From: Candidatus Woesearchaeota archaeon
GTDB lineage: Archaea; Nanobdellota; Nanobdellia; SCGC-AAA011-G17; VGLX01
Direction of reading: 5' to 3'
Assembly (NCBI GenBank): GCA_016866645.1
Contig: VGLX01000002.1
Location: forward strand, 1 to 19,994
Length of the DNA: 19,994 nucleotides
The notes under the pieces are model-generated. The model did not search any database and had not been told where the DNA came from. It saw nothing but the letters and a program-made list of their open reading frames with translations. This document shows positions 14,861 to 19,994 of this stretch, one piece after another. Numbering within the stretch: the stretch's first letter is position 1; every line of letters begins with the position of its first letter. A program made the position numbers and the translations under genes.

Positions 14861-14883
14861 TTTTCTTTTTTTCTTATTTTTTT
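14861..14883 (+). terminator. T-run terminator after hppA
   Basis: Several T runs (TTTT, TTTTTTT, TTTTTTT) begin 8 bases after the hppA stop. No strong hairpin precedes them, which matches archaeal U-tract termination. Confidence 0.5.
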
Positions 14884-14907
14884 AGGTTAAAGTTAGGATT
14901 TCTAGAA

Positions 14908-14925
14908 TTATATAGCGCTATATAA
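14908..14925. repeat. Perfect 18-base palindrome
   Basis: TTATATAGCGCTATATAA is identical on both strands across all 18 bases. It lies after the hppA terminator and 17 bases before a TATA-like box (TTATATAA, 14942-14949). The position suggests a dimer-bound operator controlling the 15135 gene set, or a double TATA element. Confidence 0.65.
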
Positions 14926-14941
14926 CTTATATCGCAAAGGG

Positions 14942-14949
14942 TTATATAA
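14942..14949 (+). promoter_or_regulatory. TATA-like box of the 15135 gene set
   Basis: TTATATAA preceded by GGG, predicting a transcript start near 14970 and a leader of about 165 bases before the ATG at 15135. A weaker box (CTTATATC, 14926-14933) would start it near 14955. Confidence 0.45.
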
Positions 14950-14954
14950 AACAT

Positions 14955-15134
14955 CCGACAATGTAAGTAGTAATTCCGAAAGTTGGAAAGAACTTACGGA
15001 ACAACACAAAAAAAATTCGACAGGGGCTGAAAAGCGCGTAAGACCGAAACGGCAGCGCCCACCCACCCCTTTCAAACTCTGAAAAAACAACCGCTAACCA
15101 ACCTAGCGAGAGCCATAAACAGGAGGCAAACAAG
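14955..15134 (+). promoter_or_regulatory. Potentially structured leader before the 15135 gene
   Basis: No gene lies here. Possible stems are GTAAGT/ACTTAC (14963-14968/14992-14997) enclosing TTCC/GGAA (14974-14977/14985-14988), with an alternative partner CGGAA (14997-15001) for TTCCG. A third stem is GGGGCTG with CAGC-G-CCC (15023-15029/15053-15060, one bulge) stacked on CCG-AAA-CGG (15044-15052). A fourth is CGCT/AGCG (15092-15095/15105-15108) just before the ribosome site AGGAGG (15121-15126). It could be a cis-acting regulatory RNA; this is inference from hand pairing. Confidence 0.4.
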
Positions 15135-15422
15135 ATGCAAGAACTCACCGAAGAAATCATCGTTAAAAAACTAAGAGAAGACCTGGAGAAGAAACTCAAA
15201 GAAGAGATAGAAGAAAAGCTCCATCTTCAAGAATTAGAGCAAAAAGTCCTGGAAGAAGACACGCAAGAAGAGATAGAAGAAGACACAGAAGAAAAAGAAC
15301 AAACCTTCCACGGATACGACACCATAACTGAGAACTTCTACACGCAAGAACGAGGCATCTACCAAGCAACACAGCAGTACGAAGATCATAGTAACCAAAC
15401 AAGTTACGAAAGCAAACCATAA
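15135..15422 (+). CDS. Acidic coiled-coil protein, unknown function
   Basis: A 95-residue, very acidic protein. Residues 1-57 are almost only Glu, Lys, Leu, Ile and Asp in heptad-like order (VKKLREDLEKKLKEEIEEKL), so a long coiled coil is likely. The last 35 residues are polar and rich in Thr, Tyr, Gln and Ser and probably disordered (YTQERGIYQATQQYEDHSNQ). There is no signal or membrane helix. An AGGAGG ribosome site stands 8 bases before the ATG. It is the first gene after the palindrome and leader, and is followed after 13 bases by another orphan gene, so the two are probably co-transcribed. No family recognised. Confidence 0.75.
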   Translation: MQELTEEIIVKKLREDLEKKLKEEIEEKLHLQELEQKVLEEDTQEEIEEDTEEKEQTFHGYDTITENFYTQERGIYQATQQYEDHSNQTSYESKP

Positions 15423-15435
15423 GGAGGAAAAGAAA

Positions 15436-15933
15436 ATGAGAACATTAACAGAAAGAATATACGAAACAAAAATAGGTGAAGGGCTTTACAGGATGTCCAG
15501 CCCTAGCGAGATAAGACTCCCAGTAGGGCTACCAGGCATCGGGATAGAAGGGAGTATAAACTGCCCGGGACCAGAAATGCCTTTCGAAAGAGCGCCATTA
15601 GAAGTCATGCTGGGCTACCAAGCGCCGCAAAGCTTATTCGTAATGTACAGCTTTGGGATAAACGACAAACCGGTAACAATAGGCAACTGGTTCCCACCTT
15701 TAGCAGGAGCGACAATAGGGCCTTATGAAAGTCCTAACCCATTCAATTTTTCGAAGAATACTGCATACGCCCCATTGGGATTTGATAAACAGTATAATAT
15801 AGGTGTAAGCCATCATTCCACAGGGTTAGGCAAGATTAAAGTGTTTGATAATAGCACAGGCATAGAATACGGCGTGCCCATCTGTGATATAAGCAGGCCT
15901 ATGAACGAGTGGAGGATAGACAAGAATTATTAA
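15436..15933 (+). CDS. Orphan beta-rich protein, unknown function
   Basis: A 165-residue protein rich in Gly, Pro, Ile, Phe and Tyr, with little charge, which suggests a compact beta fold. Notable segments are LPVGLPGIGIEGSINCPGPE near residues 28-47, GNWFPPLAGATIGPYESPNP near 83-102, and STGLGKIKVFDNSTGIEYG near 128-146. There are only two Cys and no signal peptide or membrane helix, so it is probably cytoplasmic or exported without a classical signal. A ribosome site (AGGAGG, about 8 bases before the ATG) overlaps the end of the preceding coiled-coil gene, with which it forms a pair. A T-rich stretch follows. I do not recognise it. Confidence 0.7.
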   Translation: MRTLTERIYETKIGEGLYRMSSPSEIRLPVGLPGIGIEGSINCPGPEMPFERAPLEVMLGYQAPQSLFVMYSFGINDKPVTIGNWFPPLAGATIGPYESPNPFNFSKNTAYAPLGFDKQYNIGVSHHSTGLGKIKVFDNSTGIEYGVPICDISRPMNEWRIDKNY

Positions 15934-15942
15934 ACAATAAAA

Positions 15943-15960
15943 TTTTTATTTTTTTATTTT
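15943..15960 (+). terminator. T-rich end after the 15436 gene
   Basis: ATTTTTATTTTTTTATTTT follows the stop by about 10 bases, then the ribosome site of the next gene. It may terminate part of the transcripts of the 15135 pair. Confidence 0.4.
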
Positions 15961-15980
15961 AAAAATTGGAGGCAACAAGA

Positions 15981-16709
15981 ATGAAAGAAACGCAAACACC
16001 AATGATGGACAAGAAAGGACTAACAGATAGTATCAAAAAGTTAGTGCTAGAGGAGAAAAAGTTAGACAGAAAAGTACTAAAAGGCTTAGGACGAGGTAAA
16101 TGGGATCTCATACGAGTAGATATCCACCCAAAAAGAGTAAGAATATATTCTTCTGATGGAGAAAATTTACTAATCAAAGTAATCAAACAGATCATACCTG
16201 AAGAAAGAATAAGCCTTGCCATTACCTCTTTAATGCACTCCGGAAGCAAGATTAGCCGGCTTGAAGGATGGATAATAAAACAACTGATTGAAAAAGGAGC
16301 TAATATAAGAATCAGCTTATTAGAAGATGGGTCATCAATAAACTCAAGGTTAGAATCATCCGGACCTAAAGAAGAAGTCGTAGAAACTTTAAGCTTGTTC
16401 TTAGGATTACACAAATCATCAAGCCCTTACAATGAAAAAACAGAAATAATTCTCACCTTTGGGAATTATATTATCTTCAGAATAGAAAACAAAAAATCCG
16501 AAATACAATTTGATATCAAAGATGAGAAGATACTAGAAACATTAAACATGATATTAGTATCAAACAATAAGAGTGTTCCATGCTCATACCAGTTTTCCGT
16601 AATAATAAACAAGATAACTGGAAAGTGGGAGACTGGAAAGCGCGAAGGGTACCTAATCCAAGAGCTAAAAGATGTAACAGGAAAAAGACGGAGGAAGTTT
16701 AAGCTTTAA
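15981..16709 (+). CDS. Soluble protein of unknown function
   Basis: A 242-residue protein. The ATG at 15981 is taken as the start because TTGGAGG (15966-15972) is its ribosome site, 8 bases upstream. An in-frame TTG at 15966 would put the site inside the gene. The protein is charged (many Lys, Glu, Ile), with alternating strands and helices and no signal or membrane segment. Residues 40-65 (LIRVDIHPKRVRIYSSDGEN) and 150-180 (EIILTFGNYIIFRIENKKSE) look like beta hairpins, and the C-terminus is strongly basic (GKRRRKFKL), which could contact nucleic acid. The stop lies 4 bases before the next ATG, so it may lead the operon that follows. Lower G+C than the genes around it. No family recognised. 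Confidence 0.7.
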   Translation: MKETQTPMMDKKGLTDSIKKLVLEEKKLDRKVLKGLGRGKWDLIRVDIHPKRVRIYSSDGENLLIKVIKQIIPEERISLAITSLMHSGSKISRLEGWIIKQLIEKGANIRISLLEDGSSINSRLESSGPKEEVVETLSLFLGLHKSSSPYNEKTEIILTFGNYIIFRIENKKSEIQFDIKDEKILETLNMILVSNNKSVPCSYQFSVIINKITGKWETGKREGYLIQELKDVTGKRRRKFKL

Positions 16710-16713
16710 AAAA

Positions 16714-17919
16714 ATGTTAAGCCATTACATACAAAAGGCTGAAGAAGTCTTAGAGACCAAATTCGGGATAAAGCCCGAGCGTAGCAAGATTTACTGCCAT
16801 GAAAACTGGGAGTCTTTCGCAAGAGCGAACGGGTTAAGCGTCTACGGGGAAAGCGTTTTTTTTCCAAAAGACCTGAGCGCTCATCTTCCAGAAGGGAACC
16901 TGGACAAGATCCTGCCTTTAGTGTATCATGAGCTAGAAGGCCACGGGAATTATTGCGAGCACACCATACAGGGCAGGAAGCTGGTCGAAGATGAGAAGAC
17001 GTTCTCACAGCTAGAAGGCGACGTCAAGGTTAAATTCGCTTATGAATGTTCAGCCTACTTCCAAATGATCAAGCCTTACTTCGAAGGGTTCGCGATGTGG
17101 ATGGAAGAGTTCCTGCTAAAAAGTGTAGGCAGAGAGGACTTATGGCTCGGAAGAAAAGAAAAATCCAAGCGCATGCCCATAGACTGCCAGCATTCCTACT
17201 TCGACGCTTACTCAATGCTAAAAAAGTTCGAAGAGGAAAAAGGGACTTATGAGCTATGGTACTCCATCGGATTTCCAAAAAGGTTTGACAAGAAAACCCT
17301 AACAAGCATCGCCAAGGAGAAGCTTGCAGAAAGGTTCAACAGCCTAGAGTTTTTGATACTCGGCGGGTCAAAAAAGCCGTACAGTGATATAGACTTATGC
17401 GCGATACTGAAAGACGGGGCTAAAACTGATGAGTATAACCATTCACGAGTCATAGACCTCGTCCAGTATAACCTGTCCGATTTCGAGAAGCATATTGAAC
17501 ATTTTGAGGTTTTTGCAACCGAACCTATACTGTCGGGAGAGCTAGTAACAGGAGACGAGAAGAAGTTCAAATCGTTAAAAAAGCGAGTTGAAAACAAGTC
17601 ACCTGATCCAAGCGTGTGTAAGAACCTTTCAAGGAAGGGCATCAGGCTCCTCGAAAACTCAAAGAAGTACTTCGAATTCGGAGATTTCGCTAACTCAATC
17701 GTAAGCCTGGCTTACGCTTTAAGCTATGAGACTTTTGCAAAAGCCTACCTTTCCGGAAGCAAGGTCATGACTTACAAGGAAGTTTTAGAGTTGAGGAAAA
17801 ACCATCTGCTTAACGACGTTTACAACTACCAGAAAGACTTAGAGCATGGAAGGATAAGCTTTGACAAAGGTATACTCTTAGGTTATATAAACCAAGTTTC
17901 AGGAGGTATTGCAAAATGA
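16714..17919 (+). CDS. Fusion: HExxxH metallopeptidase-like, nucleotidyltransferase, helical HEPN/DUF357-like domain
   Basis: A 401-residue protein with three apparent parts. (1) Residues 1-190: HELEGH at 72-77 is an HExxxH motif, and Glu124 in YFEGFAMWMEE is a plausible third zinc ligand. The pair HExxxH plus EGxA recalls the DUF1704/MATCAP-type carboxypeptidases, by motif only. (2) Residues 205-270: LILGGSKKPYSDIDLCAIL at about 214-232 is a minimal nucleotidyltransferase signature (GGS at 217-219, catalytic Asp225 and Asp227), with a very short loop between GGS and the SDIDL strand. (3) Residues 300-400: helices including LLENSKKYFEFGDFANSIVS then LAYALSYETFAKAYL resemble HEPN or DUF357 helical bundles. 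Likely cytoplasmic. Its stop overlaps the start of the Lrp/AsnC gene (ATGA). Function unknown; the domain calls are moderately secure for the transferase and weaker for the rest. Confidence 0.75.
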   Translation: MLSHYIQKAEEVLETKFGIKPERSKIYCHENWESFARANGLSVYGESVFFPKDLSAHLPEGNLDKILPLVYHELEGHGNYCEHTIQGRKLVEDEKTFSQLEGDVKVKFAYECSAYFQMIKPYFEGFAMWMEEFLLKSVGREDLWLGRKEKSKRMPIDCQHSYFDAYSMLKKFEEEKGTYELWYSIGFPKRFDKKTLTSIAKEKLAERFNSLEFLILGGSKKPYSDIDLCAILKDGAKTDEYNHSRVIDLVQYNLSDFEKHIEHFEVFATEPILSGELVTGDEKKFKSLKKRVENKSPDPSVCKNLSRKGIRLLENSKKYFEFGDFANSIVSLAYALSYETFAKAYLSGSKVMTYKEVLELRKNHLLNDVYNYQKDLEHGRISFDKGILLGYINQVSGGIAK

Positions 17920-18377
17920 AAAAAACAGATTTGTTAATAATCTCTAGCCTGCGACAGAACGCTAGGGAGAAGCTTACAGAGATGTCCAAAAGGACCAGGA
18001 TACCAGTGTCGACGATATTTGACAGGATCAAGCTGCATGAAAACGGCTTGATAAAGAAGCATACCGCTTTGATAGACTTCAGCAAGCTAGGCTACAACAC
18101 CAGGGCGAACATAATACTGAAAGTCGGAAAAGGCGACAGGGAAGGAGTCAAAGACTTCCTGATGAAGCACGGGAGCATAAACTCCGCCTTCAAGATAAAC
18201 AACGGCTATGACTTCCTAATAGAAGCAGTGTTCACGAACATCAAAGAAGTGGAAGACTTCCTAGAGGTTTTAGACGAGAAGTTCGGAGTTAAGTCTAAGC
18301 AGGTGTTTTACATAATAGATGACTTGAAGAAGGAAGAGTTTTTAAGCAACCCTGCTATCCTGTCTTTTGGGAGCTGA
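17916..18377 (+). CDS. Lrp/AsnC-family transcriptional regulator
   Basis: A 153-residue protein of Lrp/AsnC type. Residues 3-60 form the helix-turn-helix: DLLIISSLRQNAREKLTEMS, then RIPVSTIFDRIKLHENGLIK as turn and recognition helix. Residues about 70-150 form the alpha-beta effector domain (ANIILKVGKGDREGVKDFL; GYDFLIEAVFTNIKEVEDFL). Such proteins bind DNA as dimers or octamers and often sense amino acids. It overlaps the upstream fusion gene by 4 bases (ATGA) and is followed after 2 bases by the HAD gene. It is therefore translated with an operon it may itself control. Target and ligand unknown. Confidence 0.88.
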   Translation: MKKTDLLIISSLRQNAREKLTEMSKRTRIPVSTIFDRIKLHENGLIKKHTALIDFSKLGYNTRANIILKVGKGDREGVKDFLMKHGSINSAFKINNGYDFLIEAVFTNIKEVEDFLEVLDEKFGVKSKQVFYIIDDLKKEEFLSNPAILSFGS

Positions 18378-18379
18378 AC

Positions 18380-19012
18380 ATGCCACTTATCAAAGCTTTA
18401 TTATCCGATGCAGGCAGCGTGATACTCAAGGAAGCGGCCACATTCATAGACTCAGAACTGAAGAGCCTAACAAATCTTGACATGGGCAGGGTGATAGAAA
18501 CGAAGCAGAAGTATTGGATGCTAACAAAAACAGGAAGGATTACGGATAAAGAGATGTGGCTAGGCTCTAAGATAGAAGGTTACGAGCAAGGAGTCTTCAA
18601 GGAGTTAGGCATACCTGCGAAGCATTACAAGCCTTTCATAGAAAAGATAAGAGAAGTCCAAGTGCCTAATGAAGGCGCAATCGAGTTTTTAGAGTTCATA
18701 AAAGAGAATAATATCCCCGCGTATCTGCTATCCAACAGCTCTTACGAACTTGTAGAAAAGCCGTATAAGAAATTCGGGTTCAGCAATTACTTTGTTAAAG
18801 AGTTTTTTTCACACAAGATAGGGGCCGCTAAGCCAGATAAGAGGTTTTTCACCACAGCAATCAAAAGCATAGGCGTTCACCCTTCAGAGATACTCTTCAT
18901 AGACGACAAAGAGAGCAACATACGTGCTGCACAAGAACTAGGCATGCAAACAGTACTGTTTGAGTCTCCGGAATGTTTTAATAAAGTCAAACTTATATTA
19001 AAAATACAATAA
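18380..19012 (+). CDS. HAD-superfamily hydrolase (subfamily IA-like)
   Basis: A 210-residue haloacid dehalogenase-like phosphatase. Motif I is LLSDAGSVI with nucleophile Asp10. The second Asp of the common DxD is Gly12, as in the DxGGV/DLGNVI branch of HAD proteins. Motif II is LLSNSS (Ser118), motif III AAKPD (Lys151) and motif IV ILFIDDKESNI (Asp175, Asp176), followed by AAQELGMQTVLF typical of subfamily IA. Residues 15-90 form the alpha-helical cap. The substrate is unknown; small phosphate esters are usual. It starts 2 bases after the Lrp gene with GGAG inside the end of that gene, and precedes the nucleotide pyrophosphatase gene. Confidence 0.85.
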   Translation: MPLIKALLSDAGSVILKEAATFIDSELKSLTNLDMGRVIETKQKYWMLTKTGRITDKEMWLGSKIEGYEQGVFKELGIPAKHYKPFIEKIREVQVPNEGAIEFLEFIKENNIPAYLLSNSSYELVEKPYKKFGFSNYFVKEFFSHKIGAAKPDKRFFTTAIKSIGVHPSEILFIDDKESNIRAAQELGMQTVLFESPECFNKVKLILKIQ

Positions 19013-19020
19013 AATATGAC

Positions 19021-19590
19021 ATGAAAAAGACAATCTTATTCCTGACAGGCAACAAGGAGAAGATAATAGCTGCTAGGCTAGCTCTTGAAGGCACAGGGTT
19101 TGATTTAACTGCTAAGAAGGTTGACATTCCTGAGATCCAGGCGGATGATGTCTGTGAAGTGGCTAAGGCTTTCGCGAAGTCAGCATCGGATATTTTGAAA
19201 AAAGCTGTTGTTAAGATAGACACAGGCCTTTTCATCGAGGCGCTTAACGGCTTCCCAGGGGTTTATTCGGCTTATGTTGAGAAGCGCTTGAAAGCAAAAG
19301 ACATACTCGGGCTCATGGAAGGCGTGAAGAATCGGAAGGCTTACTACAAAGATGCTTTAGCGTATTGCGAGTATGGGAAAGAGCCCGTGGTTTTCGAGGC
19401 TTACACTTACGGAAGTATTTCTGAGAAAGAAGACGGGAAGTTCGGAATCGGATTTGACACGATATTCATAGTCGACGGCGACCCTAAGACAATGGCGAAT
19501 TATGATGATGAAGAAAGGATTCAAAAGTTCGATACAGAAGTGTGGAAGAAGCTTGTCGAATACTTAAAAAGTGACATGAGGAAAAAATGA
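19021..19590 (+). CDS. RdgB/HAM1-family non-canonical purine NTP pyrophosphatase
   Basis: A 189-residue house-cleaning enzyme that should hydrolyse ITP, XTP or dITP to monophosphate and pyrophosphate. Visible family motifs are LTGNKEKI at residues 8-15 (phosphate-binding TGNxxK), VDIPEIQADD near 34-43, KIDTGLFIEALNGFPGVYSA near 65-84 (metal and base pocket, DTGL/NGFPG) and GIGFDTIF at 142-149 (family G-GFDPIF). The usual C-terminal SHR motif is not clear; the sequence there is ERIQKFDTEVWKKL, so base selectivity might be altered. Spacing from the HAD gene is 8 bases. The small ORF that follows overlaps its stop (ATGA). Cytoplasmic. Confidence 0.88.
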   Translation: MKKTILFLTGNKEKIIAARLALEGTGFDLTAKKVDIPEIQADDVCEVAKAFAKSASDILKKAVVKIDTGLFIEALNGFPGVYSAYVEKRLKAKDILGLMEGVKNRKAYYKDALAYCEYGKEPVVFEAYTYGSISEKEDGKFGIGFDTIFIVDGDPKTMANYDDEERIQKFDTEVWKKLVEYLKSDMRKK

Positions 19591-19856
19591 AAGCACTTGA
19601 AAAGAAAGCAGTTAAAGAGCTTATCGAGTTTTATGGACTGTATATTAAAAGCGGTGATATTCAGGTTGTTAAAAAGTTGGCTGAAAGGCTTCATTTAGAA
19701 TACATACCATGTCCTACTCTTTTAAGCGACAGTGTCAATTCTGCTGTATGACCTTTGATAGACATATATGTAAATACGGGTATTAAGCCAATTTCTAAAG
19801 AACGAGCTAAAGAGATTCTTAAAAGTCTACGATATTTAAAAGTGACGTTTAGTTGA
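19587..19856 (+). pseudogene. Small ORF with in-frame TGA, possible broken or recoded gene
   Basis: An ATG at 19587 overlaps the RdgB stop as ATGA, the same coupling used elsewhere here. It opens a 54-residue frame ending at TGA 19749-19751 (MKALEKKAVKELIEFYGLYI..., ending SDSVNSAV). The same frame stays open for a further 34 codons to TGA 19854-19856 and reads like protein (LIDIYVNTGIKPISKERAKE, then ILKSLRYLKVTFS, with a regular amphipathic helix). Either the gene ends at 19751 and the rest is chance, or a single-base change (TGG or CGA to TGA) cut an 89-residue protein. UGA readthrough is a third option, but other genes here use TGA as a normal stop. No family recognised. Confidence 0.5.
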
Positions 19857-19994
19857 CTTTATCTTGGTTTGGTATGTATTAAGCTTTGACGTGGGTTATT
19901 GATGGGCTTATATGTGTAATTGGGAATATATTTTGGATTACCTAAATAATCTTATTCTAGTGAATGCTTATTATTAGTGGATTGGGAGGGGAGG
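19857..19994. other. A/T-rich region at the window edge, no gene seen
   Basis: No convincing ORF. A TATA-like GCTTATATG lies near 19909-19917 on the plus strand, and the window ends in GGGAGGGGAGG, which could be a ribosome site for a gene beyond the edge. Confidence 0.3.

Noticed and set aside
1..19994. CRISPR array, tRNA/rRNA gene, insertion sequence or integrase
   Set aside because: I saw no regularly spaced direct repeats, no tRNA-like cloverleaf with conserved T-arm sequence, and no transposase or integrase motif. By-eye reading cannot exclude a degenerate tRNA.

Overview
The window looks archaeal. Many genes have an A/T-rich TATA-like box about 24-31 bases upstream of the start codon, as expected for leaderless transcripts (for example 4976-4985, 5416-5424 and 11994-12001). 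Others have GGAGG-type ribosome sites, and termination appears to use T-runs. The gene content also fits: an ACT-domain regulator with an N-terminal helix-turn-helix, an Lrp/AsnC regulator, a H+-pumping pyrophosphatase, a secreted Cys-rich protein and several lipoprotein-like surface proteins. Together with many short unrecognised membrane or secreted proteins, this suggests a DPANN-type archaeon (Woesearchaeota/Pacearchaeota-like). That placement is an inference; the window contains no rRNA or ribosomal protein gene.

Layout. 1-2365 (minus strand): a membrane-anchored, Cys-tailed surface protein and a lipoprotein-like partner, translationally coupled by ATGA. They share a divergent promoter with a polytopic membrane protein (2417-3085, plus). 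3038-5396 (minus): a small membrane-anchored protein, an M20 peptidase/deacylase coupled by ATGA to a Nudix hydrolase, and a coiled-coil protein. 5397-5885 is non-coding with an orphan TATA box and several inverted repeats. It leads into an SbmA/BacA-family peptide transporter (5886-6911, plus), which is unexpected in an archaeon. 7049-10051 (minus): a membrane-embedded HEYTH metallopeptidase-like protein, then a three-gene set encoding a secreted Cys-rich protein, a TolB-like lipoprotein and an internally duplicated helical protein. 10162-11214 (plus): a BioB-like radical SAM enzyme with an unusual CX4CX2C cluster motif. It converges on and overlaps a GNAT acetyltransferase (11193-11855, minus).

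12025-12660 (plus): an HTH + ACT regulator whose upstream region carries two short palindromes. 12760-14853: membrane pyrophosphatase HppA with the K+-independent signature. 14854-15134: a non-coding stretch with a perfect 18-bp palindrome and a potentially structured leader. It precedes orphan genes of unknown function (15135-15422, 15436-15933, 15981-16709). 16714-19856: a tightly packed operon. It starts with a multidomain protein that appears to join an HExxxH metallopeptidase-like domain, a minimal nucleotidyltransferase and a HEPN/DUF357-like helical domain. An Lrp/AsnC regulator, a HAD hydrolase, an RdgB/HAM1 nucleotide pyrophosphatase and a small ORF interrupted by an in-frame TGA follow.

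The items most worth following up are the 16714-17919 fusion and its operon, the archaeal SbmA/BacA homologue with its long leader, and the palindrome plus leader before the orphan genes at 15135. All assignments are read from sequence by eye, without database searches.
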